From positions 439,001 to 503,000 of the forward strand of contig OZ020624.1 in assembly GCA_963971575.1 (NCBI GenBank): DNA of 64,000 nucleotides, in the 5' to 3' direction. This stretch comes from Liopterus haemorrhoidalis (lineage: Eukaryota > Arthropoda > Insecta > Coleoptera > Dytiscidae). The notes beneath the pieces are model-generated. The model worked only from the letters and a program-made list of their open reading frames with translations, was not told where the DNA came from and did not search any database. Below, piece by piece: positions 43,975 to 55,370 of this stretch. Every line of letters begins with the position of its first letter. The first letter of the stretch is position 1. A program made the position numbers and the translations under genes.

Positions 43975-44665
43975 AGATATAAAGATGCGAGTGAACGGAA
44001 TATCAATATACTTGAAGGGGAAAAGAGGAAGATCAGGGAGTAGAATCAGGGAGGATAGCGAGGTTAAAAGGCGGCAACGAAGAGAGGAATAATAGGAACT
44101 GGGCAAAGCCAGAAGACAAGGTCTGTAGAATGAGCAAGGAAGAAGAGATAACGATAGAGCATCTAGCGAAGAGATGGCAGTTTAGGAAGAAGTGGTAAAG
44201 AAACTGATGAAAAAAAACAACATCAAAATGGGAGATAAAAAGAAGTAAAATATACGAATATGGAGGCTATTCAACAGAAGAAGTAAGGAGGAAAGAGAGA
44301 GTGGACATGGAATGCAGGAGATAATAGAAAGAATGAAGGACATACAACAACAAGAATTAAGCGAGAGAATAAGCGGATCAAGGTACAATTATAAGTACAA
44401 GAAAAATTGGAGCACACAAAGACCGCTGTATCTAAAAGAAAAGGGAAACGGGAAAAAAAAGAATAATTGCAAGGTTTAGATGTGGGAATGAAGAAAAAAC
44501 AAACAAATTTTGGTTAAAAGAGGAGGATAAACGATGTAGAATGTGCAGAGAAGAAAGGGAGACGGTTGAACATATGCTGGAAGGATGTGAAGAAATGAGA
44601 AGCAAAGGAGGAACAAGAGAAGATATTTTAAACGAAAATGGCTGAAAGAGGTAATAGAGAGGAGA
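43975..44665 (+). pseudogene. LINE ORF2 C-terminal relic with CCHC-like motif
   Basis: KMRVNGISIYLKGKRGRS-like start (43985), a Glu/Lys/Arg-rich stretch, then RIIARFRCGNEEKTNKFWLK, EEDKRCRMCREERETVEHML and EGCEE at about 44457-44592. The CxxC…H…C pattern is the LINE terminal zinc-finger-like motif. Same family as 790-1140. The frame is broken several times and the RT domain is absent. Confidence 0.75.
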
Positions 44666-45022
44666 AAGGAAATCAAAGAAAAATAAAATAATAAGAAATA
44701 ATGCAAAATAGATTTCAAGCCAACAGGCAGAAATAAAATTTATATTTTAGTTAAAATTATAATGTAATGAATAAATATATACAGAATAAATTGTAATAGG
44801 TAAATCAAATGTAATAGTATTAATTAAAATAAATTGAATTGAATTGAATTGATAAAGAAACTGATGAGTGAGGAAGGCAAGGGAGAAAGATGGGCGAGAG
44901 AATTGGAGGCAAGAAGGAAGGAGATAGAAGAGGGAATCCGGAATGAGCATAGGAAGAAAGAGAAAAGAAATTAAATAAAATGTATTGTAGTAATATTCAT
45001 ATTGTAATATTATTTTATTTTT
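44666..45022. other. LINE 3' flank, AT-rich
   Basis: Contains AATTGAATTGAATTGAT, then a second short GAGGAAGGCAAGGGAGAAAG purine-rich block resembling the LINE coding strand, so probably another LINE scrap (44850-44990). Confidence 0.45.
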
Positions 45023-45562
45023 ACCGACCGCCAACATATATAAGGGAGGTATTGTGATCATACCGATTTTGACATTTCGATGGATCTCCACGAATTGAGA
45101 TGTCTGTCGTCTGATGTCTGTCGGTCTGTCTGTCCGTCTCTCTGTCTGTGTACACGTGCAGAGCAAATTCGGCTGAAAGGATTTTTATGAAACTTCATAT
45201 TTAAGCTTCTGCCATCAATGACACGAGTTGATCAACTTTTAGTAAAAATCAGTTGACTAAAAATGGGAGTTTACTCGTGTCGATTTTAAGATTTTTGTGA
45301 ATATTTCACAACACAAAACTATTGAGTTGCTATAAAAGCAACAACTAATAACTTTTTTGACGTTTTTTGATAAAACGAAAAATTTCTCCAAAAATTTTTC
45401 CAAGTCTCAATTTTTTCATAGTTATATGTAACGTTTCCATGGTCATGATAAATAATATCTCTGTTAGAAAATATTAGGCCAAGTTATTTCTACTCTGCTG
45501 CTAACATGTATTTTATATAAGTACTTAATGATGGCGGTCGGTCCTGTGGTGGCCACAGCTGA
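45023..45562 (+). mobile_element. Family A element, near complete
   Basis: ACCGACCGCCAACATATATA … a short TCTG array (45112-45148) … ACACGTGCAGAGCAAATTCG … TGGCGGTCGGTCCTGTGGTG, GCCACAG and CTGA (45559-45562). It lacks the TTTTTAGCATGA segment just before the microsatellite. Confidence 0.9.
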
Positions 45563-46785
45563 TTTTTTTGTCTAATTTTGTCTGAGACTCCTCCCCCCAA
45601 GAAAAATTCCTGGGTGCGCGCTTGCATCTATATATAAATATTTCTATGAAACAGGGTAAAAGTTCAGTTTTACCGTTGAACTTTGGTATCATTTTAAGTT
45701 GCTTAGATTTTAAAACGAGGATTTGTGGTGGAACATTTATTTGTTGTGTGATGTTATATGATTTGCACGTAAAATTTTAGCAACGTTAAATGAGTAGTGC
45801 CTTAAGTGTGTAGAGAGGTGAGAGGTAGTTAAGCCCGAAATCTCGCAATGAAAGGTTAAGGATTTAAATGTAGTTTCGACATACTGGCTTAGCTGTTACT
45901 GAGAAATTGCAATTAGGTATAACGGTAAACGGTTGTGTTTGTGAGCGCAAATGCCCAACTCGACAACAAGTCCATCTCTCCACGTCTAACTGCTGCTGCT
46001 GTCTGGTACCAACATCCACACCATCCGACAGTCACTACATCTCACCACCTCATCACATATGATAATCAACTCGTGTTTACACTGAATAACTGTTACAACA
46101 ACATTTGTTCAAATCCATCAACGACCGACACCAAAAAAACCAAAATGTTAGGAAATAGACATGTTCTAAGAGCTCGACTTAAATGAACGCCTATACGGGA
46201 TTTCATATTTCAATTGTCAGCAAAGAAGATGGAGAATTAAGAGATCATCAACGACCGAAACCGTAAAGGTAACCGTAAAAAGTAAGGAAATAGACATGTT
46301 CTAAGAGCTGAACTTAAAATAAAGCATATACGGGATTTAATATTTCAATCTTATGTGCAAAGATGAAGATGGACCGTAAACTAGTAAATGAAGAGATAAG
46401 GAGGAGAAAAGAAAAAGATGTCTTAGAACAGGGGTCTCCTAAGTGGAGTACGTGTACCTCAGGTACGTTCATCGATACTTGGGGGTACGCGAAGAAAATA
46501 TAAGATCAGTTTTCTTAGTCCTTCTTGCAAGACATGTGCGAGACAGAAATATATAAATAAGTTAGTTGTAGCTTCATTCATTTATCATTGAACTGGCTTA
46601 CCTATGGAATACCCAACGTAATACGTACAACACCTTACGAAAAAATATTAATTATTTGTACCAAAATAGGTAAAAATTATCATTATAAATCATCATTATT
46701 TATACGGATCTCCAAAGTTGTATTAATGTTTCGATACCCTCTTTAATTATTGAAACTAATTCAGAAACTAAATGAAAAACGTTCA
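45563..46785. other. Low-repeat stretch
   Basis: Around 45930-46200 the sequence is GC-balanced and ACCA/CATC-rich with an 83-codon plus frame of no recognisable family. ATAGACATGTTCTAAGAGCT occurs twice (46157, 46290). CAGGGGTCTCCTAAGTGGAG (46430) looks like a hAT-type terminus. No gene could be confirmed. Confidence 0.35.
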
Positions 46786-46900
46786 AATTTATTTAACCAA
46801 ATAATGTTCCATCATGACAATGCACGTCCTTATTCAGCAAAATTAACCCGCTAAAAAAATTAGGATTTAAACTAGGAAATTATTCCACATCCATAGTTTT
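46786..46900 (+). pseudogene. mariner transposase scrap (second Asp block)
   Basis: NQIMFHHDNARPYSAKLTR followed by a stop, then DLN-EIIPHP in frame pieces; the HHDNARPxxA motif is the second catalytic block of mariner-type transposases. Nothing else of the element is readable. Confidence 0.7.
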
Positions 46901-47165
46901 CACCACTGTTTTTACTACTGTTCGTTAGGCTTTGTCATCAACTTTTCTAATCCACATTCATTTCCAAATTAGAATGAGATTTGGGTTTTTCCATTTTTTA
47001 TCCCCATTCATTCCAATCTTCAATTGGGGGTTTTTTCCAGTATATCCAGTCTTTTACCCTTCATAAGATGAATTAATTTTTTCTTAATGCAATGGAGAAA
47101 AGTTGGGATAATTTAACATTTATATTAATTATAATAATAATAATAAATTAATTAGCATAATGCTA

Positions 47166-47738
47166 GTAATGGGTGTTTTTTTTTTAGAGGTATAGAACTT
47201 TAAATTGCAATAAAACAACGATGGATTATTCGATTGACATGAATTTTTTTTTATTCGAAAGATAATCTTGTGGCATTACATTTTAAATATGATTTCTGGC
47301 ATATGACCGCCACGGCTGGCTCGGATGTAGTCCAATCTGGACGTCCAATTTTCGATGACTTTTTCCAACATTTGTGGCCGTATATCGGCAATAACACGGC
47401 GAATGTTGTCTTCCAAATGGTCAAGCGTTTGTGGCTTATCCGCATAGACCAATGACTTTACATAGCCCCACAGAAAGTAGTCCAGCGGTGTTAAATCACA
47501 AGATCTTGGAGGCCAATTCACAGGTCCAAAACGTGAAATTAGGCGGTCACCAAACGTGTCTTTCAATAAATCGATTGTGGCACGAGCTGTGTGACATGTT
47601 GCGCCGTCTTGTTGGTATGATTTAATGTAATGCCACAAGATTATCTTTCGAATAAAAAAAAATTCATGTCAATCGAATAATCCATCGTTGTTTTATTGCA
47701 ATTTAAAGTTCTATACCTCTAAAAAAAACACCCGTTAC
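47166..47738 (-). mobile_element. Tc1/mariner-type element, long TIRs, internal deletion
   Basis: Arms of about 115-120 bp (GTAAYGGGTGTTTTTTTT, TAGAACTTTAAATTGCAATA, AAACAACGATGGATTATTCG, AAGATAATCTTGTGGCATTA) face each other. The centre encodes the C-terminal part of a transposase. No clear TA duplication is left. Confidence 0.85.
47276..47638 (-). pseudogene. Transposase C-terminal part (DD41D-type)
   Basis: 120 codons: QQDGATCHTARATIDLLKDT, FGPVNWPPRSCDLTPLDYFL, WGYVKSLVYADKP, VIADIRPQMLEKVIENW. Counting residues between the second Asp (QQDGA) and the Asp of LTPLDYF gives 41, the spacing of the DD41D lineage of IS630/Tc1/mariner. The first catalytic Asp and DNA-binding domain are deleted. 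The frame is intact, which suggests a recent deletion derivative. Confidence 0.85.
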
Positions 47739-47837
47739 AAAAGAAAAAGAGAGTAGGTTTTTATTTGCGCGCAGCATTATAACTATTAGCGCCTTTATAT
47801 CCCATAAGTTTTTAGATCTTTCATTCAATACTCTAGA

Positions 47838-48130
47838 ACAGTGTTTCCCAACCGTCGGTCGTGGGCTGGCACCGGTCCTCGAGATTTTTTTTTACTATGC
47901 AACTATTCGCCTAATAAGTTATGACCCACTTAATTTTGAGATGAAAATCTCGGTCCTGAATCTGTTAATTGTTTAAGTAATAGCTTGTTTCTTTTTTCAC
48001 TAATTTATGTAATTTTTATGAATTATTATGTGATTTTAATTTGTTGTTTTTTTGTGTTTGTAATCAGGGCAATAAAAAATATAAAACTTTTGCGATACAC
48101 ATTAGTTGCCGGTCCGCGAATTTTTTCTAG
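47838..48130. mobile_element. hAT-like relic
   Basis: CAGTGTTTCCCAACCGTCGG and TGGCACCGGTCCTCGAG at the left, TTGCCGGTCCGCGAATTTTT at the right: outer sequences of hAT MITEs. Ends eroded, non-coding. Confidence 0.6.
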
Positions 48131-48497
48131 GTCGCTAAGGCCTCGGCTCTGCCTTGGTCATCAAATTCAGATACGGACTAAAAAGATCCTTTTTTGACCA
48201 TGGTACACAAATAACTATTATTTAAAATTCAGTTTGTGTGATATTTGTTAATATTTTATACATAATTTAGACGTTATGAGTGCAAATTTTAACATTGTTT
48301 AAGACGTCGTTCACTGCTTGCTCACATATCGCCTTTTCGAGAAAATTAATATTCCCGCTATCTTGGTACACCATATATTTAGAAGGCCGTAAACTACTCC
48401 AAGACATACAAATTTTGAAGCCAACTAGAGTTTTTTTTTAAATGAACATTTGTTGTTTTTAATGTCTACAAACTGAAAATTGTCTATACTTCTAAAA
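48131..48497. other. No recognisable gene
   Basis: AT-rich gap between two hAT-like elements. Confidence 0.4.
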
Positions 48498-49088
48498 CAG
48501 GGGTTCTTAAACTTATGTACCCCGAGGACCCCCTCTTGAACAACATTTTTTTTGCGGACCCCATCCCAACCCTAGCCATTTTTCGTCGTTCTTGAGACTT
48601 AATTTCTGGCTCAGTAATCTCATAGGCACTACGTTATAATAAATATTGGTAAAAATGTATCGCTGGTTATTTTAATAAATGGTCTTGCGCATTTATAGAG
48701 ATGAACATTTTTATTGGCATTACGAATAAAAAACATAAAATGAATAAAAATAGTAATAAAAAGAATTAGAAAAGTTACAAATTATAATACGTTAAACTCA
48801 TACAAACATTTCTTGGTCAAATATTAGTCAAAATAGATCTTATTATAATATGTTTTCTGTAAATAATTTGCAGTTGAATAAAAATAGTTAAATTTTTACT
48901 AATTATTGTTTAGTTATGTCAATAACTAGTTAGGTAGCAACAAATATGTAGGATTTTTATTAAATGAGTTATTTGAATAAAAGCAAAAAGTTGGGGGATG
49001 TAAAGTTAATGTCAAAATTGTTTCGCGAACACCGGTAATGACTACGTAGAGCCCAAGGGGTCCGCGGACCACAGTTTAAGAACCGCTG
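48498..49088. mobile_element. hAT-like MITE (CAGGGGTTCTTAAACT)
   Basis: CAGGGGTTCTTAAACT (48498) and AGTTTAAGAACCGCTG (ending 49088) are 16-bp inverted ends with one mismatch. TACCCCGAGGACCCCC and GTCCGCGGACCACAG are subterminal. The 8-mers outside match poorly (TTCTAAAA / CTCTAGTA). AT-rich core, non-coding. Confidence 0.78.
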
Positions 49089-49300
49089 CTCTAGTAGACG
49101 ATGCTAGCCGTATTTTTTTTTTTTAACCCTTTACAGCATTGTAGGATTTTTATTAAATGAGTTATTTGAATAAAAGCAGTTGGGGGATGTAAAGTCAATG
49201 TCAAAATTGTTTCGCGGACGCCGGTAATGACTACGTGGAGCCCAAGGGGTCTGCGGACCACAGTTTAAGAACCGCTGCTCTAGTAGACGAAGATAACCTT
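48949..49300. repeat. Direct duplication of hAT MITE right end plus flank
   Basis: The sequence from GTAGGATTTTTATTAAATGA to CTCTAGTAGACGA (48949-49101) is repeated at 49141-49291, separated by TTTTTTAACCCTTTACAGCA, itself like a piggyBac terminus. The second copy lacks a 4-6-bp AAAA stretch. Confidence 0.85.
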
Positions 49301-49304
49301 TTTT

Positions 49305-49817
49305 TTAACTCTTTATTGCATGAATTTTTATTTTTGGCAGAACTAATTCATGAGCATTAGGAATTGGTTCTTATTGATAGAATTAATTAAAAAAATATAT
49401 TTAAAATATTAATTATTATTTTTATGAAAAAATAATAATTAAAATAATTTAGGGTTTGTACCATACATGGAACATTATGATTCTACATTATGTTAAAAAA
49501 GAAAATGATTCCGTATTAGTTGTTGGTCAATTGCTAGGTGTTCTTCATTAGGGATTAAAAGCAGTCGCCCTCGAATTTTTGAAAGAAAAGGTATCTTCTA
49601 GTTGTCCTTTCTCAATAAATTCAGAGTTATCGTTGTGCAAATTCCGCTTGATATCCTCAAATTGCAGCCCATTACTTGAGATACTGCAAGATCCATTGCT
49701 GTGTATGTGGCATATATGAACATTCATGAAGTAACGTTCTGATTCAGTTTTAAAAGTAAAATAAAAAAATAAAATTGGAATGTGCCATATATGGCACACT
49801 ATGCGGTAAAGGGTTAA
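49305..49817 (-). mobile_element. piggyBac-type non-autonomous element, copy 3
   Basis: TTAA at 49305-49308 and 49814-49817; ends CTCTTTATTGCATGAATTTT and CACTATGCGGTAAAGGG; GTGCCATATATGGCAC inside. Contains the same transposase remnant as copy 1 (49550-49680, minus; RFEDIKRNLH-type) with small deletions. 505 bp. Confidence 0.88.
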
Positions 49818-49929
49818 CAGCAAAAACTATATTACAAATATTGTTAAGAATAAGAAGACAAATCTTTTATCTAAATGAATTTTTTTGATTGGATAAATAT
49901 TAGGAGAGTTATGGCGGAAAAACTTCTGA

Positions 49930-49995
49930 TTCAGTTTTACAAGTAAAATAAAAATCGGAATTTGCCATATATGGCACACTATGCGGTAAAGGATA
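49930..49995 (-). mobile_element. piggyBac terminus relic
   Basis: TCTGATTCAGTTTTACAAGT and TTGCCATATATGGCACACTA, TGCGGTAAAG match the terminal part of the piggyBac-type family, with no other end nearby. Confidence 0.75.
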
Positions 49996-50850
49996 GTCAG
50001 CTCTATGAACCATAAATTACATTTCAACCAAGAATGCAATTTTTCTTTCTTAAAATACAAATCTGACAGAAATCTTCAGATAATTTTCTTATTAGCAACG
50101 ATGCTTATAGACAAAATTTCATTTGTATTATTTAGTTAGTAATCTCTTACCGTTTTTTAATAATTGATTCGTAATCTAATCCAAAATATGATCACCGTAT
50201 GAATCATTGCACAGAATCAAATAAGTCCACTTCACCATTCACTTCATTAGCACTATAAAAAACTATTTAAAAACTTGGATGTTTTCGATATGGTGGGCAA
50301 TTCATGACTGAGAAGGTAGCCAGTTTGGCTAGTAGCGCTACCTGTGCTGGCAGCGGGTCCAACCTGACTCATCCCTAGGTAGAGGGTGTATCAAAGCTCA
50401 GGTATGGACCAATCACGGACAACATCTAACTAAGACACGTGCTGTTTCAACCAACCAACTCCACTCAGACCAACAATGGTTGGGGAACAACATTAAAAAA
50501 TACTTTTTTTACTTTTTTTTTTCTTGTGGGAATTGCTAAGTGGACTATAATGGAGCTATATTGAGCGACTTTTGACTTTCCCATGGATTTAATAATTGTC
50601 ACGAGAAATACTGAATCATGATCATTTTAGAGGAATTTCAACTATGATGTTACCAACACACTTTGATTCAATTAAACAAAAATTTGAAAATGGCTGATGT
50701 TAAAGATCTAAATCAAGCATGGGAAGGTGCTCCGCGACCCAACTGCGGCCCTCGGAAATTGGTAATTTGGTCCACGGTCATTTCCTAGAAATGTACTTAG
50801 TCTTGCCATAAATATTATTACAAAAATTTCAGTAAATTTCAACAAAATGC
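49996..50850. other. Low-repeat stretch upstream of dpp
   Basis: GC-balanced patch at 50290-50480 without similarity elsewhere in the window. A hAT-like AACTGCGGCCCTCGG scrap near 50740. No gene recognised. Confidence 0.3.
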
Positions 50851-50965
50851 TTAACCGCTTAAGGACTACACCCGAGTATGCTCGGGCGGATATTATGTGC
50901 GAAAATTCCCACACCCGAGATAACTCGGGCAAGCTTTACCTGCAGAATGTACTCGGGAATATAAA
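50851..50965 (+). mobile_element. Second piggyBac-like terminus with palindrome
   Basis: TTAA followed by CCGCTTAAGGACTACA and then CCCGAGTATGCTCGGG, with further CCCGAGATAACTCGGG and TACTCGGG. TTAA plus a subterminal palindrome mirrors the CCCTTTACCGCA family, but the sequence is unrelated. The right end was not found. Confidence 0.5.
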
Positions 50966-51254
50966 TACGATTCATGGTATGTGGAAGCGAGACAAAAGAC
51001 AGCTACGATGATTCAACGAGGTACGAGAGAAAATTAATATTTTTTTATGAATTTCTTTTATTTCTCGATCCACACTATGCACCATAATATCAACTTTCAA
51101 TCCCATTTTGGGCCCGAAATGGCTTTTATGAAGGATATATATATTCAGTGAATAAAATTCATTCATAAAAAACAATGCGAACGACCAACGACGCCAACAC
51201 ACTTTTTCTTTTTGAGTCTTGTTGACACTTTCCCAGTTGTTATTCCTCCAATCC

Positions 51255-51720
51255 CTGGATTTTTGTAAGTTGTCATTAGTTATTTTTTTATATATTGAAG
51301 TTGGCTTTTCCTGAACAAAATGATCAAAAACCTCAATTAACCGGTAAAAGTAACTAGAATTGAAAATCTAGTTCCGCCTAAACCAAAGGAACAGACTTTA
51401 TTTCAACTTAAAAAAGTATAAAAATAATTGTGTATGACAGTGTTATTTTTATGTTAAATAATATAAAATTAACATTAAGATTGCTATATTAGTATTGTAA
51501 TAAAATCCAATATTTCATTTTAGAAATGTAAAAATAGTAAGGTCTGTTCCTTTGGTTTAGGCGGAACTAGATTTTCAATTCTAGTTACTTTTACCGATTG
51601 ATTGAAGCTTTTGATCATTTTGTTCAGGAAAAGTCAACTTCAATATATAAAAAAATACCTAATGACAAATTACAAAAATGAAAATTGCGGTTAGTTCCGC
51701 CTAATCGTTTGGAATAGACT
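51255..51720. mobile_element. Foldback of two MITE ends (AGTCTGTTCC family relative)
   Basis: About 145-bp arms (51255-51402 and 51540-51690) are inverse copies: AAGTTGGCTTTTCCTGAACA, AATGATCAAAA, AGTAACTAGAATTGAAAATC, TAGTTCCGCCTAAACCAAAG. The spacer is about 135 bp. A further TTAGTTCCGCCTAATCGTTT and ATAGACTGTA lies at the right. It is related to the element at 7000-7407 and is probably two copies head to head. Confidence 0.75.
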
Positions 51721-51904
51721 GTAGATACAAATTTGGATTATTATATTGGGTATAATAATGTTAATGTGAAATTAATTACTATTAAAAAGGAATATTTCTA
51801 TTTCAAAATATAATAAATGCTTTTTGTGTATTATATGTTACTTTTTTCGTATTTTATCTTTACATTATTAAATAAATCCTATATAATATAAATAAATAGC
51901 TTTT

Positions 51905-52020
51905 TCTAATATTAATAACACATCGATGTTTCCGATACATCGATGTTTTTTCAACATCGATAGTAAGCGCCGATGTTAACATCGATGTTAAACATCGATG
52001 TTTTGCCTTCGATGTACAAC
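51905..52020. mobile_element. hAT-like end with ATCGATGTT repeats
   Basis: Repeated ACATCGATGTT motifs ending TTCGATGTACAACCCTAA look like the outer part of an insect hAT MITE. The other end was not found. Confidence 0.45.
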
Positions 52021-52188
52021 CCTAATTCCTAATACCATAACTTTCGTTTTATTTTTATTCATTGTCATACCGTATTCTTTTAATATTCTATTCAATACAT
52101 TTAAATTTTCCTGTAATTTGTTTCGTTCTTTTGCTATTATAACAACGTCGTCAGCAAACACTCCTTTCGATATTTCAGTTATTTGCAT
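51988..52188 (-). pseudogene. LINE reverse transcriptase fragment (FADD box)
   Basis: 66 codons: MQITEISKGVFADDVVIIAK, ERNKLQENLNVLNRILKEYG, MTMNKNKTKVMVLG. FADD is the catalytic YxDD box of non-LTR reverse transcriptases and the following Leu/Asn pattern and NxxKTKVM fit the palm/thumb. Truncated at both ends. Confidence 0.85.
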
Positions 52189-52701
52189 AGCCGAATTATC
52201 TAAGAGTAGAAAAATGTTAAGTAATCGAGTGCGAAAGTGGTGAAGAGCGGTAGACGGTGGAGGTTTGATGGTGGAAGATGAACGTTGGTCGATCCCGTGA
52301 TATCTCTCTGGTGTGTGTCGGTTTTATTTGAATGACTATGACGATGTCCGGTAAAAAGTTCCCATGGTGGCTAATTGATAGGGCCCTGAATCACGACCGC
52401 CGGCAACCAGTTCGTTTCGTGGAATCCGAGTCGTTTTACTATATGAGACAGTAATGGATTGGCCCACCTAGGCGACCTACAAAAAATTAAATACCCAACT
52501 AAATTTAGATGTTTCATTTTATATAATGGACTTAGTGATAGCTCAATGACAGTCATATTACCGACTACCGAACACGCAAAACAACCACGACCACACGATC
52601 ACACTGTCATCAGGATTAAATAAAACATAATGCATCAACAGGATAAGGGTAAACAGTACTTGAATGTGAATTCGAAACTCCGCACTTAAGTGGGTATTGT
52701 A
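52189..52701. other. No recognisable gene
   Basis: GC-balanced to AT-rich; 52230-52330 is purine-rich (GGTGGAGGTTTGATGG). No motif recognised. Confidence 0.35.
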
Positions 52702-52852
52702 CAGAGGTGGGCGGACTGGGCGGCCGCCCGGGCCCCACGAATCCGGGGGGCCTACCGAAGTCTATATACAAATATTTCCATTCTATTTAAAATAAAAAGG
52801 GCCCATTATAACTTTACCGCCCAGGAGCCCCAAGCAACTTAATTCGCCACTG
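52702..52852. mobile_element. hAT-like MITE, copy 2 (CAGTGGCG family)
   Basis: CAGAGGTGGGCGGACTGGGC to AACTTAATTCGCCACTG, 151 bp, nearly identical to 603-756 but without the minisatellite. Flanking 8-mers do not match. Confidence 0.7.
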
Positions 52853-53912
52853 CTCTAGCCGGTTTATAACTCTATGACTAGCTGGAATGTGATCGGCGAG
52901 ATGCATTTTTTTTTGTTTCAAAATTTTTTTTGAAGATTTTTCATTTTTTAAATTTTTTTTTGAAAATTTTTAAAATTGCTAACTAAAAAATGGTTAGGGA
53001 TATAAATATGCGGCTTGAAATTTTAAAATTCTACTACACTGTTTAGTCTAAGAAAAAAATTGGGCTTAAATAAACATATTATTAAGTTTTGTAGGGGCAG
53101 TAATCCAAAATACTTGAAAATGGCCAAAAATCGAAAATATCGTAAGGGGTAGACCTTAAAAAAAATCGTGATTTTGAAGTAAAAAATTTTTGTCTCCAAT
53201 TTTATTGAAAATTGGTACAAATATGCATTTTTGGTCAGAGATCAAGAAAATTTGGTCTATTTTGAAGTTTGGGCAAAAGTTTTGGAATTATAGGCAAAAA
53301 ACTGACCTAAATCAGCTCCAACTCAAAAACTAGGAAAGTATGAATTTTTTAAATATTTTTTGCATAATCCTCACCCCAAAATTAGCCTAAAACTATATTT
53401 TGGCTAAAATCGGAGTCAAAAAAATTTTGACTAAAATTTTTAAAATTTTGGAAGAATTTTTTTTTTTATTTTTATTCGAAAATTGGAAAATACTTATATA
53501 TTTCATTTATTTCATATAATTCATTTGTTTACAAAAAAAAATAGGTTAGATCAATAGTTTGAATAACTGCACAATCTGAACAAAGTGTTCGTCTCGTTGA
53601 CTTTCTTGCACAGTGTGCCCAGCGGTCACGTGACAAAAAATTTGCACGACACAAAGTTAACACTGCACAGTTATGCCGAACGCACCTACTGTGTAAATCG
53701 TACTCGGTTCGCAGCGCTATCTACTATTTTTTATTTTGAAACAGAATATTGTTACCTATTGCAAAATGAGACATATAATACAAGTTATCCTAATAATAAA
53801 TATGTTTTCTAAAAATAATCTCATAAATTAGGTATGCGTCTTATCGTTCGGTGCGTCTCATGGTCCGAAAAATACGGTAAGTTCGTAAGTCGAGGTACCA
53901 CTGTCTATTATA
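52853..53912. other. No recognisable gene; AT-rich, Tigger-like end
   Basis: Very T/A-rich (52900-53560) with phrases such as CAAAAATCGAAAATATCG. CGTAAGTCGAGGTACCACTG at 53886-53905 is the inverse of a typical pogo/Tigger terminus; its partner end was not found. Confidence 0.45.
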
Positions 53913-54320
53913 AAGTCTGTTCCAAACGGTTAAGCGGAACTAGATTTTGCAATCTAATTACTTTCATCGTTTAAATCGTGCTTTTCGGTCGTTTTGTTTA
54001 GGCTTTGTAAATCATACTTACAATAAACATTTTTTGGTTAAGGTTAATATCATTTTAAAATGTAATTTTCTTTATATTTTGATTTTTTGTGTCATTCTTA
54101 ATACAAATTTCCCATTTATTTATTTTTTTGTCATTAAAATATGGAAACAAAATAATTTAATTTTGACATATGTCATTCGTTTCCATGATTTCATTGTTGT
54201 AATTTTAAATTTAGACATTCCAACGTGAAAAATGAAATAACCCAAGCAAGGTTCCTTCTCGTGACAACCTAAAAGAACGAAATTCCCATTTAGTTCCACC
54301 TAACCGTTTGGAACAGACTG
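53913..54320. mobile_element. Tc1/mariner-type MITE (AGTCTGTTTC), copy 2
   Basis: AGTCTGTTCCAAACGGTTAA … TAACCGTTTGGAACAGACTG with TA on both sides; body collinear with the inverse of 7000-7407, including the 93-codon frame (53947-54228). Confidence 0.85.
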
Positions 54321-55084
54321 TAGTTATCCAATAGTTTTTGTAGAATTTTCTGTTGACCAAAATATGAAGAACTGCTGATTGAACTAATCTTAACATCCTA
54401 AAATTTCGGTTTTTCCAAATCTCCTTCATTCTTATCTATTTGAGAATTTTGAATGATAGTTTATTGGTTTTTCCAAATGTTCCCATTCTTCGCGGATTAT
54501 TGAGTGATTGAAAGTGCAGTGATAGTTTTGAATTATTGGGGGTTTTTCCTGCTCGTTCCCATTCTCCCAGGTGTGAACTAATATAGGCAAAGTGCCGATA
54601 TTGTAAATGTTAATCCTTTAATTAGGGGGGCTGTATTATATAATCTTATGTTACCTGGAAAGTTAATTATATTGGGTTAAGTTATGACCTAGGTGTTCTC
54701 ACTGTCATCTGTTTCGTGACATCTTTACTAAAATAAATATTTATTTTATTATTACAACATAAGTTGGCAATAAAATAGACTAAGAAATTTCGATCTCCAA
54801 TAACCACTGCTGCTGTGATACTCGTTAAAATCCCTAAAATAATAATAAAAAAAATAATAATAATATAAAGTTTGATCCAAATGTCCATTTTGTACAAGTT
54901 TCATCACTAAATCAACATCATTATTTAGTGCAATATTGGACATAAGTTTCCTTTAATCCAAGAGTATCCAAATTATGGCCCACAAGACAAATCCGGCCCG
55001 TAGATATGTTTTGAAGAGTAGGTATTTACATAAAAACAGTAATTTAAAATAATCAGAAAATTGTAAAATAAAACATAACTATAA
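54321..55084. other. No recognisable gene; hAT scrap
   Basis: ATTATGGCCCACAAGACAAA and TCCGGCCCGTAGATATG (54972-55010) look like a hAT outer end. Otherwise AT-rich with no gene. Confidence 0.35.
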
Positions 55085-55370
55085 TAAAATGATATCCTGC
55101 GGACACCGCTATTTTGGACGTTTGCCATTGCTGATAGTACTAGGCTAGAATAGTACAATATAATGAGTATTAGTATCAAAAAGATATAATACTTCATGAG
55201 TTATATAAAATATATTCGGACGTTTCGGAAACTGCTCAACGATCTGTTTCCGTCTTCAGCGATCACGAGAGTGATGAAAGATTATATCTTTTTGATACTA
55301 ATACTCATTATATTGTACTATTCCAATCTTGTACTATCAGTAATGGCAAACGTCCAAAATAACAGTATCC
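55085..55370. repeat. Foldback, about 95-bp arms
   Basis: Left arm (55090-55190) and right arm (55280-55375) share, inversely, GGACGTTTGCCATT, ATAGTAC, GAATAGTACAATATAATGAG and TATTAGTATCAAAAAGATAT. The loop has CGGACGTTTCGGAAAC and GTTTCCGTCTTCAGCG. Confidence 0.8.

Noticed and set aside
43918..44718. Leu/Ser/Phe-rich minus-strand frames resembling membrane proteins
   Set aside because: They are antisense to a purine-rich LINE coding strand, which makes hydrophobic frames by composition.
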